Notes under the pieces: model-generated
What the model was told of the DNA's origin: nothing
Seen by the model: only the letters and a program-made list of their open reading frames with translations
Databases searched by the model: none
In this document: in pieces, positions 39,118-48,020 of the stretch
Numbering within the stretch: position 1 is the stretch's first letter
How the letters are laid out: each line of letters starts with the position of its first letter
NCBI GenBank assembly: GCA_905212345.1
Contig: CAJMEC010000007.1
Span: 1-59,806, forward strand
Reading direction: 5' to 3'
Source of the DNA: an uncultured Sutterella sp.
Lineage (GTDB): Bacteria > Pseudomonadota > Gammaproteobacteria > Burkholderiales > Burkholderiaceae_F
DNA: 59,806 bases
Translations under genes and position numbers: made by a program

Positions 39118-42100
39118 TGAGAGCCGAAGAATTACTTGACGCATGGGATCAAGGTCTTGATCCGTTGAAAGATCAACCTGTACTGGGTGCCCCAAAAACC
39201 GCCGAAGATATTGTTGACGATTGGGACGCAGAAAGCGGTGGCCTTCTGTCCGGAATTAAAGACATGGGTGTTTACGCCTTGTCTGCTATTCCAAGTGCCG
39301 CTCAGGGGATTGTTGACGTTGGCCGTATGGCAACTGGTGATCCGGACATCCTGAAAAATTTCAGCGATTGGATTGGTGAACAAACGGATTCTTTCAAGGA
39401 TTTTGCGTTAAGTGATGCGGCTCTTGCTCAGCAAAGACGATTGAATCGTGTCATGGCTGATCCCAATTATTCGATTGCTGATTTGCCCGCAGTAATAGCT
39501 GAAAACCCTAGGGCAACATTGGGATCTGCCGTTGAATCGGCAGGGTCAATGCTCCTACCGACTGGTACGGGTGTGGCTGCTGCACGTCTTGCTGGTCAGA
39601 TGGGACGCTTGGCTCAGGCTGGTCGAGGTGGTGCTTTAGCTCGTGTTTTAGGTAATGTCGCTCCTTCAAAAGCAGCCGCTGCCGGAACGATGGTTGGCAA
39701 TGCCGCACTCAATGCAGCGGACACATACAGTTCTGACGCTTTAGAAAATCAAGATCAGGCAGATCGCTATCTCGGTGCTTTGGTTAGTGCCGGTACTTCT
39801 ATGTTGGGCTCAAAGGTGACTGGCGGTGGTGCTGAAAATATCTTGGCTCAGCTATTTACCGGAAACGCCGCTCGACAAATTGGAAAGAATGCAGCGACAA
39901 GGGCGCTCGTTGGCATGGTTAAAGGTGGCGGCAAGGAATTTGTTCAAGAAGGCATTGAAGAAACTGGCAATATTGCTGGTGAAGTTGTCGGATCAGGCCA
40001 ACCGATTGACTGGAATCAAGGGGCTAAGCGTGTTGGTTTGGCTTCAACTTTAGGTGCCATTATGGGCGGTCCGATTGGGGCAACTTCTTCTATTGCCGCT
40101 AGACCTCAAGCGATTCAGCGAGATCAGTCAGCAACTCCTCAAGACACCGATGCTCAGGCAGCCGTTGAGGGCGCTTTGGAAGCCATTGGTGATTTAGCGT
40201 CAACACAAACGCCGCAAGCTGCTCCGCAAGCGTCACGCCAAGAGGTTAAGCCTCAGGAAACTCCGTTACCTCAGGTTCAACCCCGTGGACAAAATGCACA
40301 GCAAGTTCAGCCGCAAGCCCGACAAACACAGCCCACACCGGTGGACAATGCTGAAGTTGTAGCGCAACAAAACACTGTTCAACCCACAGCTCAATCTACC
40401 TCCCAGGCTCCGGTTATCCTCCAAAACCGTGACCGTAGCAACAAGGCCAGCATCGAACAAATGGATCGAATCGCCGGCAATCCTGATTATGGTCGTGTCG
40501 GTATTGGTCGTGATTTTGCTAATGGCGCTCCGGTTGTCGCTTATGGCTCCGTTCCCGAAAACCAAAAGGGTCGTGTTGATTATGCAACGGCTGCAACCGG
40601 CGAACGCATACCGATTCAATATGCCGTTGTGGAGGCAGATACGGTTTCAACCTCTCATGATATTACAGGCAACAAAAATCCCAATTACGGCCGTACTGAT
40701 TTAGTGACAGCCATTGCCGGTAACGGTCGTGTCACGGGTATTGCTGCGGCTTACCGTAAGGGAACGGCTGCAAAGTATCGCCAGGAATTAGCCGAAGATT
40801 CTGCAATGCACGGAGTTAATCCCGAGGTAATCAATGGCATGCGTAACCCTGTTTTGGTTCGCATCATGCCCAACGAAAGAGTGACGGGCAACATTGGGGA
40901 CTTAAGTAATACCACCGGAAACAACCAACTCAACGCCGTGGAAAAGGCTCATACCGATGCCAACCGTGTCAACTTTGAAGGCATGGAATTTAATGAGGAT
41001 GGTTCGCCAACTCAGGATTCAATTGTTGGATTCATTCGAAGTATGCCCCCCGGTGAGCGTGCTGAATTGATTGATGAACATGGCCGCCCCAATAGTCAGG
41101 CCATTGATCGTCTCAATAACGCTATCTTTGCCAAGGCCTACGGCAATGATGACGTGATCGCCATGTATGCTATGGCTGTGGATCCGGAAGCCAAACTGGT
41201 GATCAATACCTTGAGCGCTGTCGCTCCGAAGATGGCCCGACTGGAAGGTTGTGGCGAATTAGATTTCCGTGGAGTATTGATTCAGGCCGTCAACCAAATT
41301 GTAGAAGGCAAGCGCAAGGGGCTTAAGATGCAAGACATCGTCAAACAAGTCGATGCCTTCACGGATCCGGATATTTCCTTGTTCTTGGATCTCTTTGCCC
41401 AGAATCCCCGCAGTAATAAGCAAGTAATTGAGGTCTTGAGTGATGCTGCTGATTTTGCCTACAATGAAGCTACTCGGGATACAGAAACAGAAGATATGTT
41501 TGGCGGCGTGCAGAAAGCCTCTCGTGCCGACTTAATGCAACATATCCAGCAAACGAATAACCAAATTACGGAGTTAAGAAATGCCCAACGACAAGCAAAA
41601 CGAAGCCAAACGGCCAATATTCAAAACTCAGCGGGGAGCGTCCGTTCTGGCCAAAATGCTCCAAGGGGGAACGCCGGAACAAATCCGAGCCAGAATGAGC
41701 CAAGAGGATCTTCAGACGCTCAAGGAAATGAAGGCTTCAGTCTCACGGGACAAACAGAATCAGAAATAGAAGCGGAAGCACAGACTCGTGAAGAGGCTGA
41801 GGCCCAGCGAGTCCGTGAAGAAACCCAAGATCAGCAACGCCAAGAGGCTCAGAACCTTCGCAATGAAGTGGCGAGCCTCAACGATGAGTATTCCGATAAC
41901 TTCACATTAACCGATGACAGCACCTCGGCAGAAGATGCTCTGCGTGGTCAAGGGGATCTTCGTTTCTCTCGTAATGAAGAACGCCTTGCACCGAACGGTA
42001 AAACATCAAATCTGACAGAGTCTCAATGGCAACAAGTTCGCACACCAGAATTTAAGGCTTGGTTCGGTGACTGGGAAAATAACCCAGAGTCAGCCTCTAA

Positions 42101-45100
42101 AGTGTTGGATGAAAATGGCGAGCCTCGGGTCGTTTATCACGGAACGAATAATGTCCAAAAGACAATTAGGCGCAACCCCAGAACTGGTTTCGATGAATAT
42201 CAGTATTCAAATTTTGAGAGCTTTGAAACTCAATATGATGAACAACCCGGTCACTTCTTTAACTCCAACCGTGACAATGCAGGAAGTTACGGAAGCAACA
42301 TTTATGATGTTTATCTGAATCTAAAAAATCCTTTAATTATTGACGCCAACAATAGCGGTTACGACTCTATCCGTTATAACGGTATGGTCAATGACACATA
42401 CGGATGGGCGCAATGGGCCAAAGACAATGGTTATGACGGCGTTATTTTTAATAATGTCCGTGACGGGGCTGGCTTTGCAGAATTGTCCGAGGCTACAAAC
42501 AATTATGTTGCCTTCCGTTCAAACCAGATTAAATCAGCAAGTGAAAATAACGGAGAATTCAATCCTAACGATAGACGTTTAAAATTTTCACATGCAACTA
42601 GTTTTAAGCCTGAATCCGATTTAGTACAGGGTATTAAAGAGTACTTTGGTACAACTTGGGATCCTCGTGAGTCTGGTTACATGATGCAAGATGGCGACAT
42701 GCTTAACATGAGCGGTGTTCATGAAGTTGAGGATGAGCGAACAAAACGTGATTTGCGTGGTAGTAGAAATGTTGATCACAGAGAGGTAAGTGGTACCAAC
42801 ATTCGTGGAGTTTCCACAGAGCATTTCTTCGAGAATCAAAATATTGAGAATCAATCCGATTACATGTACAACTTCATGGCCCGTACTGGCGCTATGCGTA
42901 TGGATTATGGGTCAGGAATTGCTGCTTTAACTCGTCAGCCAACTCGTGCACAACTTCAAATGATGCAACGCATGGCCTATGAAAATGACGGACTGATCGT
43001 ATCGTATTACACACCAGATGGTCGAATTGTTGATGAGGCTGAGTGGGAAGGTCCGGTTACTCAAAGGAAAATAAAAGACTTCTTCAGCCAAGCTCAACAA
43101 AAGGCAGATACAGGTCAGGCAGGTGCCTATGCCTCTCGAACAAATGACTATCAGAGTGGCTCAACGGTTGAAGCGATCACAGAAACATTGTCTAATGATT
43201 CTGACATTGGCGAGGCCTTCCGCAATTTAAGAAGCCGTGGCTCAGTGGTTGTGGTTCAGTCTGAAGAGGATCTTTTAAAGGCTACAAATAACACGACAAG
43301 TAAGTCGTATATTCATGGTTATGAAGGTGAAGACTTTACTGTAAATTCACCAGTTTCTCATGCCGAAGAGGCTTGGAACACATCCGGGTTTATTGCACGA
43401 TTAGAAGGTGTTAACGGGGTTCGAGATGGAAACATTCACCTAACTTTAGGATACGCCCGTAAAGAGCACGCTGGTCGGGATATTACACATGCATTTGATC
43501 ATGCGAGAGAATATCCATTTAGAGCGCCAGAGGAACGTTCTCAATATGGATTGGTTGATGATTTGATCAAGCAAACAATTGATGACTTGCGTGAGCAGAC
43601 GGTCAATGTGTACACCCAAAAAGGCGGCGAGGTTATTCTTGAAACCCCTCAACGTGCTTACGTTTTGCGGTGGAATGACCAATACAATGGCTATGTCATC
43701 ATCACACGAACGCCGAGTTCTGATAAAAACACAAAGGCCAAACTTTCGTCTGGCCTTTGGAAAGATCGGGGGAACGCCAGCCTCTCTCTCGTTCACGAAG
43801 CATACACGGCAAATGCTCCATCATCCGTATCCCGCCGTCAGCAAGGCCGTAACGGGGGCATTATGGCTGAATCTCGATCTGTTGAATTTAATGATAGCAG
43901 TTTTATTGACAACGGTCGAGGCGGCGTGGAAATTGACGGGGTGGTTATTAAGCGTTCTGCCAATGGCTCCATCCAAGGTGCCTACGATCCTCGCACGCAA
44001 AAGGTTTATCTGGTTGCTGACAATCTGACAGACGAAAATGCCCGTGCGGTTTTCATGCACGAAGTCGGTGTTCATATGGCCGCTGACGGTGATATGAAGG
44101 CAGTTTTTGCACGTGCCAAGCAGATTGTCTGGAACGGTGCCGCCAACGGTGACAAAGTTGCTCAGGCAGCTAAGCGCCGCATGGATGCGGCCGGCGAAAC
44201 CTCTCCTGAAGAAGCTGCTGCTTACCTTGTTGAAGAGGCAGTTAAGGCTCAAAAGGATCTTCCGAAGTCCCATCCCATTGTTCAGTGGCTTGAGGATTTG
44301 ATGCGCCGAGTTCGCTTGTGGATCAATAAGAAGCTCGGTGTTAATAATCTGCCGGGACTTCGTTTGACGACTGACGACATTGTGGCCGTGGCCAGAGCCA
44401 ACGCCAAGTCTTTGGGCAATGTTGAGCGTAAGCCTTCCAACGGAATGACGACATTTGCCGATGACTACAAGGGAGAATGGCGTGAACGCCGTGGCGATCT
44501 TCACACAAAGAAGGGCGGAGCCAATATTTGGTCTCGCAATTTAGGCCTGCGCTCCGGATGGGGCAAATTGTTGGAACGTGATGAACGTGGGGATTGGAAG
44601 TCCGGATGGGGTGAGCATTTGGTAACTGGTGCTGGAAATTTCGTTTTGGAGGCGGCTGAATACTTTATCCCTGCACTTCGCACGAAGTACGCCATGCGTA
44701 TGGCGCCGAAGGAAGTCCGTGAAATGTATCGTGAACTGCGTGCACAAGTGGATAACGCCAGGCGCAAAGCTGGAAAGGTCGCTCAAGAAATGGCCAAGTG
44801 GAGTGACAATGATCGCCGCTTGATTTCTGACGTGATTGAAAAAGCGCTGGACGCAGACGCTCACCCGCCGGAACACGTCCTGAAGATGGCCTCGATGATG
44901 AGTGATTTAATGACGAAGCAGGGTGAAGATCTTGTCGCTCTTGGAATGCTGTCTGAAGAATCCTTCAATCGTTGGCGTGGCCAGTACCTACCTCGTTTCT
45001 ACAATCGCCGCAAGGAATTGGAGGGCGAAGGCTGGTTTAAGAACTTTATGAAGCGTGGTGCTCCGCTCCGTGGTGTAGGTGGCGGCTCTCTCAAGGGCCG

Positions 45101-47006
45101 TGGTAAGTACGAACTCATTGAGGTCAAGGATCTTGACAAATACATCCGTGACGGATGGGAGGTTCGAGACGAGCGTTATACCTTCAACAAGGAAGCCAAA
45201 GAATCTCAGCCTGAACTGACTTTCAAGGATATGCCTGAAGTTGAGGTTGACGAACACCAAACGGTGAACGTCTGGCGTGACTGGACTCCGAAGGAACGTC
45301 AGGAAATGGGTGAAATCCGTGACGCCGGATACCGTTTCGTCATGGGTTACATGCAAATGCAGGAAGACTTGGCTCTTGGCCGTCTTTTCAAGCAGATTGC
45401 AGAAAACCCGGCATGGACCCGCAACACTCCGAGCGAAGGCTATTCCGCTGTTCCGGATACGGTCATTCCGGAAACAGGCGGCGTCAAGCGCTACGGATCT
45501 CTGGCTGGCAAGTATGTCAAGGACGAGGTGTTGGCTCAAGTTATGCCTCACGCTGAGGTTCCGTCTGCTTTTGCACGTGCATATCGTAATTTGCTGGCCT
45601 ACTGGAAGGAAGGCAAGACGGCCTTGAATCCGGTATCTCATATGAACAACACGGCGGGCAACATCATTATGGCCCATCTTGCCGGTGTCGATATGTGGAA
45701 TGCCAAGGCCTACTGGGATATTGCTCAGGCCTTCAGACACAATGCGGGCTGGTTGAAAGAAGCAGAGGAAAATGGCTTATTCTCTGGTTCGTTCTCGAAG
45801 GAAGAAATCGCCAAATTACTTCCCGAAGAATTTACAAGGCTGGAAGAACAGCAGGAATCTATGGTTAAGCGTGGGTTTGAGTTTGTGTTCAATTACCTGC
45901 TCAACTATGGCCTTCGTCAGAAGATGCGTAACTTGTACGAAGCTGAAGATAGCTTCTTCAAGGCCCTAATATATAAATATGCGAAAGATCGTGGCATGTC
46001 CACAAAGGATGCCATTGATTACGCCTTAGGCTTCATTCCGACTTATGACGACCTGCCGGGCGGCGCCAGAGCTATTCGTGATTCAGCGGTGCCGTTCTTT
46101 GCTTGGACGTACAAAATAGTTCCTCGTTTGGCTATTTCGATGTTTGCTTATCCACATCGTTTCTTTGCACCCGCTGTTCTGCTCTGGACGATAAATATGC
46201 TTAGTTATGCCATTGCTGCTGGTGACGATGGTGATGACTGGTGGACACGCTTTGAGAAAGGCCAAAAACTGAAAGAGACTGAAGAGGGACTTCTCCCAGA
46301 ATATATGCAAGGCATGGGGGCAATGTTTAATCCTAAGTTCATGCGTTTATGGACTGATCCCACAACAAACTTGCCTGTTTATTGGAATATTTCCAACTTT
46401 GTTCCCGGTGGTCAAATGTTTGATTTCACAAATCAGGCAGGGGGTATTCCACGTCCAGAAATTCTTACAGTTGGTACACCCCTCTATACATTATGGGCAG
46501 CGATGGGTTTGAATGTTGACACATTTACAGGGAGAGGCATTACTAAGGATAGCGATACTGCTGGAGAGGCTACTGAGAAACGAGCTACTTATCTGTGGCG
46601 TCAGCTCGCACCGGCTTTGGCTTATGGTGGCTATCACTTTGAACGAGTGTTAAATGGTTTGGCCAACGCTACGGGTGAACCGATTATGGGTTACACGGGT
46701 ATTGGACGAAACGGTGAAGCTGTTACACCGTTGAATGCGGCTATCAATACATTGGGCCTGAAGGTTAGAAATGTAGATTTCCAAAAGGAATTCTCTTTCA
46801 AGATTTCTGACATTCAAAGAGAAAACCGTGAAATCTTGGCCAATATCCGTTCTTTGAGCCGGTACATCAAACAGGGTTCTATTAACCCCTTGGAAGGTCG
46901 TGAAGAAATCAAAGAACAACAAGAAAAGATCAAAGACAATGCTGCGCAAGCCAAAGAACTCATGCGGTTAAATAGGGACAGAAAGAAACTTTCCAAAGGT
47001 GAATAG
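39117..47006 (+). CDS. Giant polyvalent ejection protein with ParB-like, ADP-ribosyltransferase and peptidase-like parts
   Basis: A 2629-residue protein. Seen in order: hydrophobic N-terminal part with glycine-rich helices (to about 330); Gln/Pro-rich linker; a DdrB/ParB-like domain at about 435-735 (VAYGSVPENQKGRVDYATAA, TAIAGNGRVTGIAAAYRKGT); a second linker; an ART-PolyVal ADP-ribosyltransferase domain at about 965-1157 (LTESQWQQVRTPEFKAWFGD, VVYHGTNN, YDGVIFNN, YVAFRSNQIKSASENNGEF); a zinc-peptidase-like site MHEVGVHMA near 1646; and a long C-terminal part with membrane-like helices. It likely enters the cell with DNA and modifies host proteins. Confidence 0.8.
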   Translation: MRAEELLDAWDQGLDPLKDQPVLGAPKTAEDIVDDWDAESGGLLSGIKDMGVYALSAIPSAAQGIVDVGRMATGDPDILKNFSDWIGEQTDSFKDFALSDAALAQQRRLNRVMADPNYSIADLPAVIAENPRATLGSAVESAGSMLLPTGTGVAAARLAGQMGRLAQAGRGGALARVLGNVAPSKAAAAGTMVGNAALNAADTYSSDALENQDQADRYLGALVSAGTSMLGSKVTGGGAENILAQLFTGNAARQIGKNAATRALVGMVKGGGKEFVQEGIEETGNIAGEVVGSGQPIDWNQGAKRVGLASTLGAIMGGPIGATSSIAARPQAIQRDQSATPQDTDAQAAVEGALEAIGDLASTQTPQAAPQASRQEVKPQETPLPQVQPRGQNAQQVQPQARQTQPTPVDNAEVVAQQNTVQPTAQSTSQAPVILQNRDRSNKASIEQMDRIAGNPDYGRVGIGRDFANGAPVVAYGSVPENQKGRVDYATAATGERIPIQYAVVEADTVSTSHDITGNKNPNYGRTDLVTAIAGNGRVTGIAAAYRKGTAAKYRQELAEDSAMHGVNPEVINGMRNPVLVRIMPNERVTGNIGDLSNTTGNNQLNAVEKAHTDANRVNFEGMEFNEDGSPTQDSIVGFIRSMPPGERAELIDEHGRPNSQAIDRLNNAIFAKAYGNDDVIAMYAMAVDPEAKLVINTLSAVAPKMARLEGCGELDFRGVLIQAVNQIVEGKRKGLKMQDIVKQVDAFTDPDISLFLDLFAQNPRSNKQVIEVLSDAADFAYNEATRDTETEDMFGGVQKASRADLMQHIQQTNNQITELRNAQRQAKRSQTANIQNSAGSVRSGQNAPRGNAGTNPSQNEPRGSSDAQGNEGFSLTGQTESEIEAEAQTREEAEAQRVREETQDQQRQEAQNLRNEVASLNDEYSDNFTLTDDSTSAEDALRGQGDLRFSRNEERLAPNGKTSNLTESQWQQVRTPEFKAWFGDWENNPESASKVLDENGEPRVVYHGTNNVQKTIRRNPRTGFDEYQYSNFESFETQYDEQPGHFFNSNRDNAGSYGSNIYDVYLNLKNPLIIDANNSGYDSIRYNGMVNDTYGWAQWAKDNGYDGVIFNNVRDGAGFAELSEATNNYVAFRSNQIKSASENNGEFNPNDRRLKFSHATSFKPESDLVQGIKEYFGTTWDPRESGYMMQDGDMLNMSGVHEVEDERTKRDLRGSRNVDHREVSGTNIRGVSTEHFFENQNIENQSDYMYNFMARTGAMRMDYGSGIAALTRQPTRAQLQMMQRMAYENDGLIVSYYTPDGRIVDEAEWEGPVTQRKIKDFFSQAQQKADTGQAGAYASRTNDYQSGSTVEAITETLSNDSDIGEAFRNLRSRGSVVVVQSEEDLLKATNNTTSKSYIHGYEGEDFTVNSPVSHAEEAWNTSGFIARLEGVNGVRDGNIHLTLGYARKEHAGRDITHAFDHAREYPFRAPEERSQYGLVDDLIKQTIDDLREQTVNVYTQKGGEVILETPQRAYVLRWNDQYNGYVIITRTPSSDKNTKAKLSSGLWKDRGNASLSLVHEAYTANAPSSVSRRQQGRNGGIMAESRSVEFNDSSFIDNGRGGVEIDGVVIKRSANGSIQGAYDPRTQKVYLVADNLTDENARAVFMHEVGVHMAADGDMKAVFARAKQIVWNGAANGDKVAQAAKRRMDAAGETSPEEAAAYLVEEAVKAQKDLPKSHPIVQWLEDLMRRVRLWINKKLGVNNLPGLRLTTDDIVAVARANAKSLGNVERKPSNGMTTFADDYKGEWRERRGDLHTKKGGANIWSRNLGLRSGWGKLLERDERGDWKSGWGEHLVTGAGNFVLEAAEYFIPALRTKYAMRMAPKEVREMYRELRAQVDNARRKAGKVAQEMAKWSDNDRRLISDVIEKALDADAHPPEHVLKMASMMSDLMTKQGEDLVALGMLSEESFNRWRGQYLPRFYNRRKELEGEGWFKNFMKRGAPLRGVGGGSLKGRGKYELIEVKDLDKYIRDGWEVRDERYTFNKEAKESQPELTFKDMPEVEVDEHQTVNVWRDWTPKERQEMGEIRDAGYRFVMGYMQMQEDLALGRLFKQIAENPAWTRNTPSEGYSAVPDTVIPETGGVKRYGSLAGKYVKDEVLAQVMPHAEVPSAFARAYRNLLAYWKEGKTALNPVSHMNNTAGNIIMAHLAGVDMWNAKAYWDIAQAFRHNAGWLKEAEENGLFSGSFSKEEIAKLLPEEFTRLEEQQESMVKRGFEFVFNYLLNYGLRQKMRNLYEAEDSFFKALIYKYAKDRGMSTKDAIDYALGFIPTYDDLPGGARAIRDSAVPFFAWTYKIVPRLAISMFAYPHRFFAPAVLLWTINMLSYAIAAGDDGDDWWTRFEKGQKLKETEEGLLPEYMQGMGAMFNPKFMRLWTDPTTNLPVYWNISNFVPGGQMFDFTNQAGGIPRPEILTVGTPLYTLWAAMGLNVDTFTGRGITKDSDTAGEATEKRATYLWRQLAPALAYGGYHFERVLNGLANATGEPIMGYTGIGRNGEAVTPLNAAINTLGLKVRNVDFQKEFSFKISDIQRENREILANIRSLSRYIKQGSINPLEGREEIKEQQEKIKDNAAQAKELMRLNRDRKKLSKGE

Positions 47007-47008
47007 CC

Positions 47009-47266
47009 ATGGAATTAAAAGAGACCGTGCCTTTAATGCTGAGCTCGGATTATAAAGAGCGCTTTGAGGCTGAATACTATCAGTTGGATATTCGGATCAA
47101 AAAGTTGCGAGCCATGCTAGACAAGTGGGATTCTGGAGAATTGGGGTTCACGCCGAAGGTTTCCCGTGATCTTTTACATGGCCAACTTATTGACATGATT
47201 AGCTACCGAAACAGGCTCCGGGCAAGAGCGGTAATCGAGGGGATAAAACTTGACTACAAATCTTAA
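47009..47266 (+). CDS. Small phage protein (crAss001_48-like)
   Basis: An 85-residue protein starting LKETVPLMLSSDYKERFEAE, followed by YYQLDIRIKKLRAMLDKWDS. This pattern is widespread in phages, including Firmicutes and crAss-like phages, with no known function. It overlaps the start of the Rz-like gene by 17 bp. Confidence 0.7.
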   Translation: MELKETVPLMLSSDYKERFEAEYYQLDIRIKKLRAMLDKWDSGELGFTPKVSRDLLHGQLIDMISYRNRLRARAVIEGIKLDYKS

Positions 47267-47636
47267 ATTGGTGGCTGTAGGAGCGGTAGTTTCCTTAATT
47301 GCTGCCTGGTTCTGTTATTCCCTGGGGTATGACAGAGCTAAGACTGAAGGAGAGTTAGCTCTTGAGCAACTCAAACTTGCTCAGGCGCAAGCAGTCATTG
47401 ATGCGCAAAACAAGGTGAAATCTGAATATGAATTACAAATTCAAAATCTCAACGCCGCTTTGGCTTCTGCTCGTAGCGACAGCGCTAACCGGCTGCGCCA
47501 GCTCGAGGCCTTCCGTGGCGCCAGTACAGACTTGGCAACCTGCCGCCGTCAGCGAGACGACTTATCAAGACTGGCGGTCCGAGGTGAAGAGTTACTCAAG
47601 CGAGCTGACGCGTATCTTGGAACGCTCATCAAGTGA
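47250..47636 (+). CDS. Inner-membrane spanin (Rz-like), TTG start
   Basis: A 128-residue protein with an N-terminal membrane anchor (LVAVGAVVSLIAAWFCYSLG) and a long coiled coil, the form of Rz. GAGGGG lies 7 nt before the TTG at 47250, so a TTG start is supported. The outer partner is encoded within it in another frame. Together they fuse the inner and outer membranes in the last step of lysis. Confidence 0.82.
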   Translation: MTTNLKLVAVGAVVSLIAAWFCYSLGYDRAKTEGELALEQLKLAQAQAVIDAQNKVKSEYELQIQNLNAALASARSDSANRLRQLEAFRGASTDLATCRRQRDDLSRLAVRGEELLKRADAYLGTLIK

Positions 47637-47643
47637 TAAGTAG
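47428..47643 (+). CDS. Outer-membrane spanin lipoprotein (Rz1-like), embedded
   Basis: A 71-residue lipoprotein in the +1 frame inside the Rz gene. The signal (STPLWLLLVATALTGCASS) has the lipobox LTGC, followed by a proline-containing tail. Nested Rz1 genes are typical of phage lambda and relatives. It ends 7 bp after the Rz stop. Confidence 0.85.
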   Translation: MNYKFKISTPLWLLLVATALTGCASSRPSVAPVQTWQPAAVSETTYQDWRSEVKSYSSELTRILERSSSDK

Positions 47644-47697
47644 AGTTATACTCATTAGACAAGAGGTTAATTGGTTTTATGTCTAGCCTCTGCCCTA

Positions 47698-47721
47698 TGG
47701 CATAAAAGATGGTATAAAAAT
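47698..47721. promoter_or_regulatory. Integrase arm-type sites, right end
   Basis: TGGCATAAAA (47698-47707) and TGGTATAAAAAT (47710-47721). The second is identical to 6548-6559 near the integrase gene. The pair marks the right end of the prophage. Confidence 0.6.
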
Positions 47722-47767
47722 TAATAAACAATCGATGCAATCCCTAGAAACATTGAAAACTATGTGA

Positions 47768-47778
47768 ACCTCATCACC
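47768..47778. other. Candidate right attachment site (attR)
   Basis: CCTCATCACCA matches the last part of the tRNA (CCTCATCTCCA, 6407-6417) in 10 of 11 bases, and a weaker match continues (ACTTGTTCG against CCTTGACGTTCG). It lies about 47 bp outside the right arm sites, and a terminator follows at 47807. The match is short and the following CCA end is altered, so this is only a candidate. Confidence 0.35.
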
Positions 47779-47806
47779 ATACAACTTGTTCGTTTTGAAC
47801 GAAAAT

Positions 47807-47842
47807 ATCCATCTGTTTTGTATTGAATCAGGTGGATTTTTT
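47807..47842 (+). terminator. Intrinsic terminator at the right prophage border
   Basis: ATCCATCTG (47807-47815) pairs with CAGGTGGAT (47829-47837) with one G-U, followed by TTTTTT. It may end the late phage operon, or be the original terminator of the tRNA-Ala gene displaced by integration. Confidence 0.7.
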
Positions 47843-47937
47843 ATTGCCATAAAAAAAGGACTTTTAGTGATTGGCGAGTCGCTTTGACAATATCAGTAAA
47901 TCGAAGTCTTTCCTGTTTTCTAGATTCAAATTACTAG

Positions 47938-47970
47938 GCGAGATGTCCTATCTCAAAAGGGACATTTCGC
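47938..47970. promoter_or_regulatory. 11-bp hairpin upstream of putP
   Basis: GCGAGATGTCC pairs with GGACATTTCGC (one G-U) across an 11-nt loop. No U-run follows at once. It lies 51 bp before the symporter gene and may be a leader element. The rest of the 47643-48020 gap shows no gene. Confidence 0.5.
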
Positions 47971-48020
47971 TTCCAATGAATTAAACTAAGCGCTCGCTTT
48001 TCTTAAAAATATAATGAACG

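Larger units (their letters stand above)
6421..47778. mobile_element. Prophage of short-tailed (podovirus) type next to tRNA-Ala
   Basis: A continuous phage gene set lies between the tRNA and about 47.8 kb: integrase, repressor/Cro switch, RecT and YqaJ, replication gene with iterons, RusA, both terminase subunits, portal, scaffold, capsid, nozzle-like protein, internal virion proteins, holin, peptidase and spanins. No tape measure, sheath or tail tube gene is seen, which fits a short tail. All core genes are intact, so it may be inducible. The left border is taken as the tRNA end. The right border is tentative: no clear copy of the tRNA end was found, only a weak match at 47768-47778 close to integrase-arm-like repeats. 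Confidence 0.85.
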
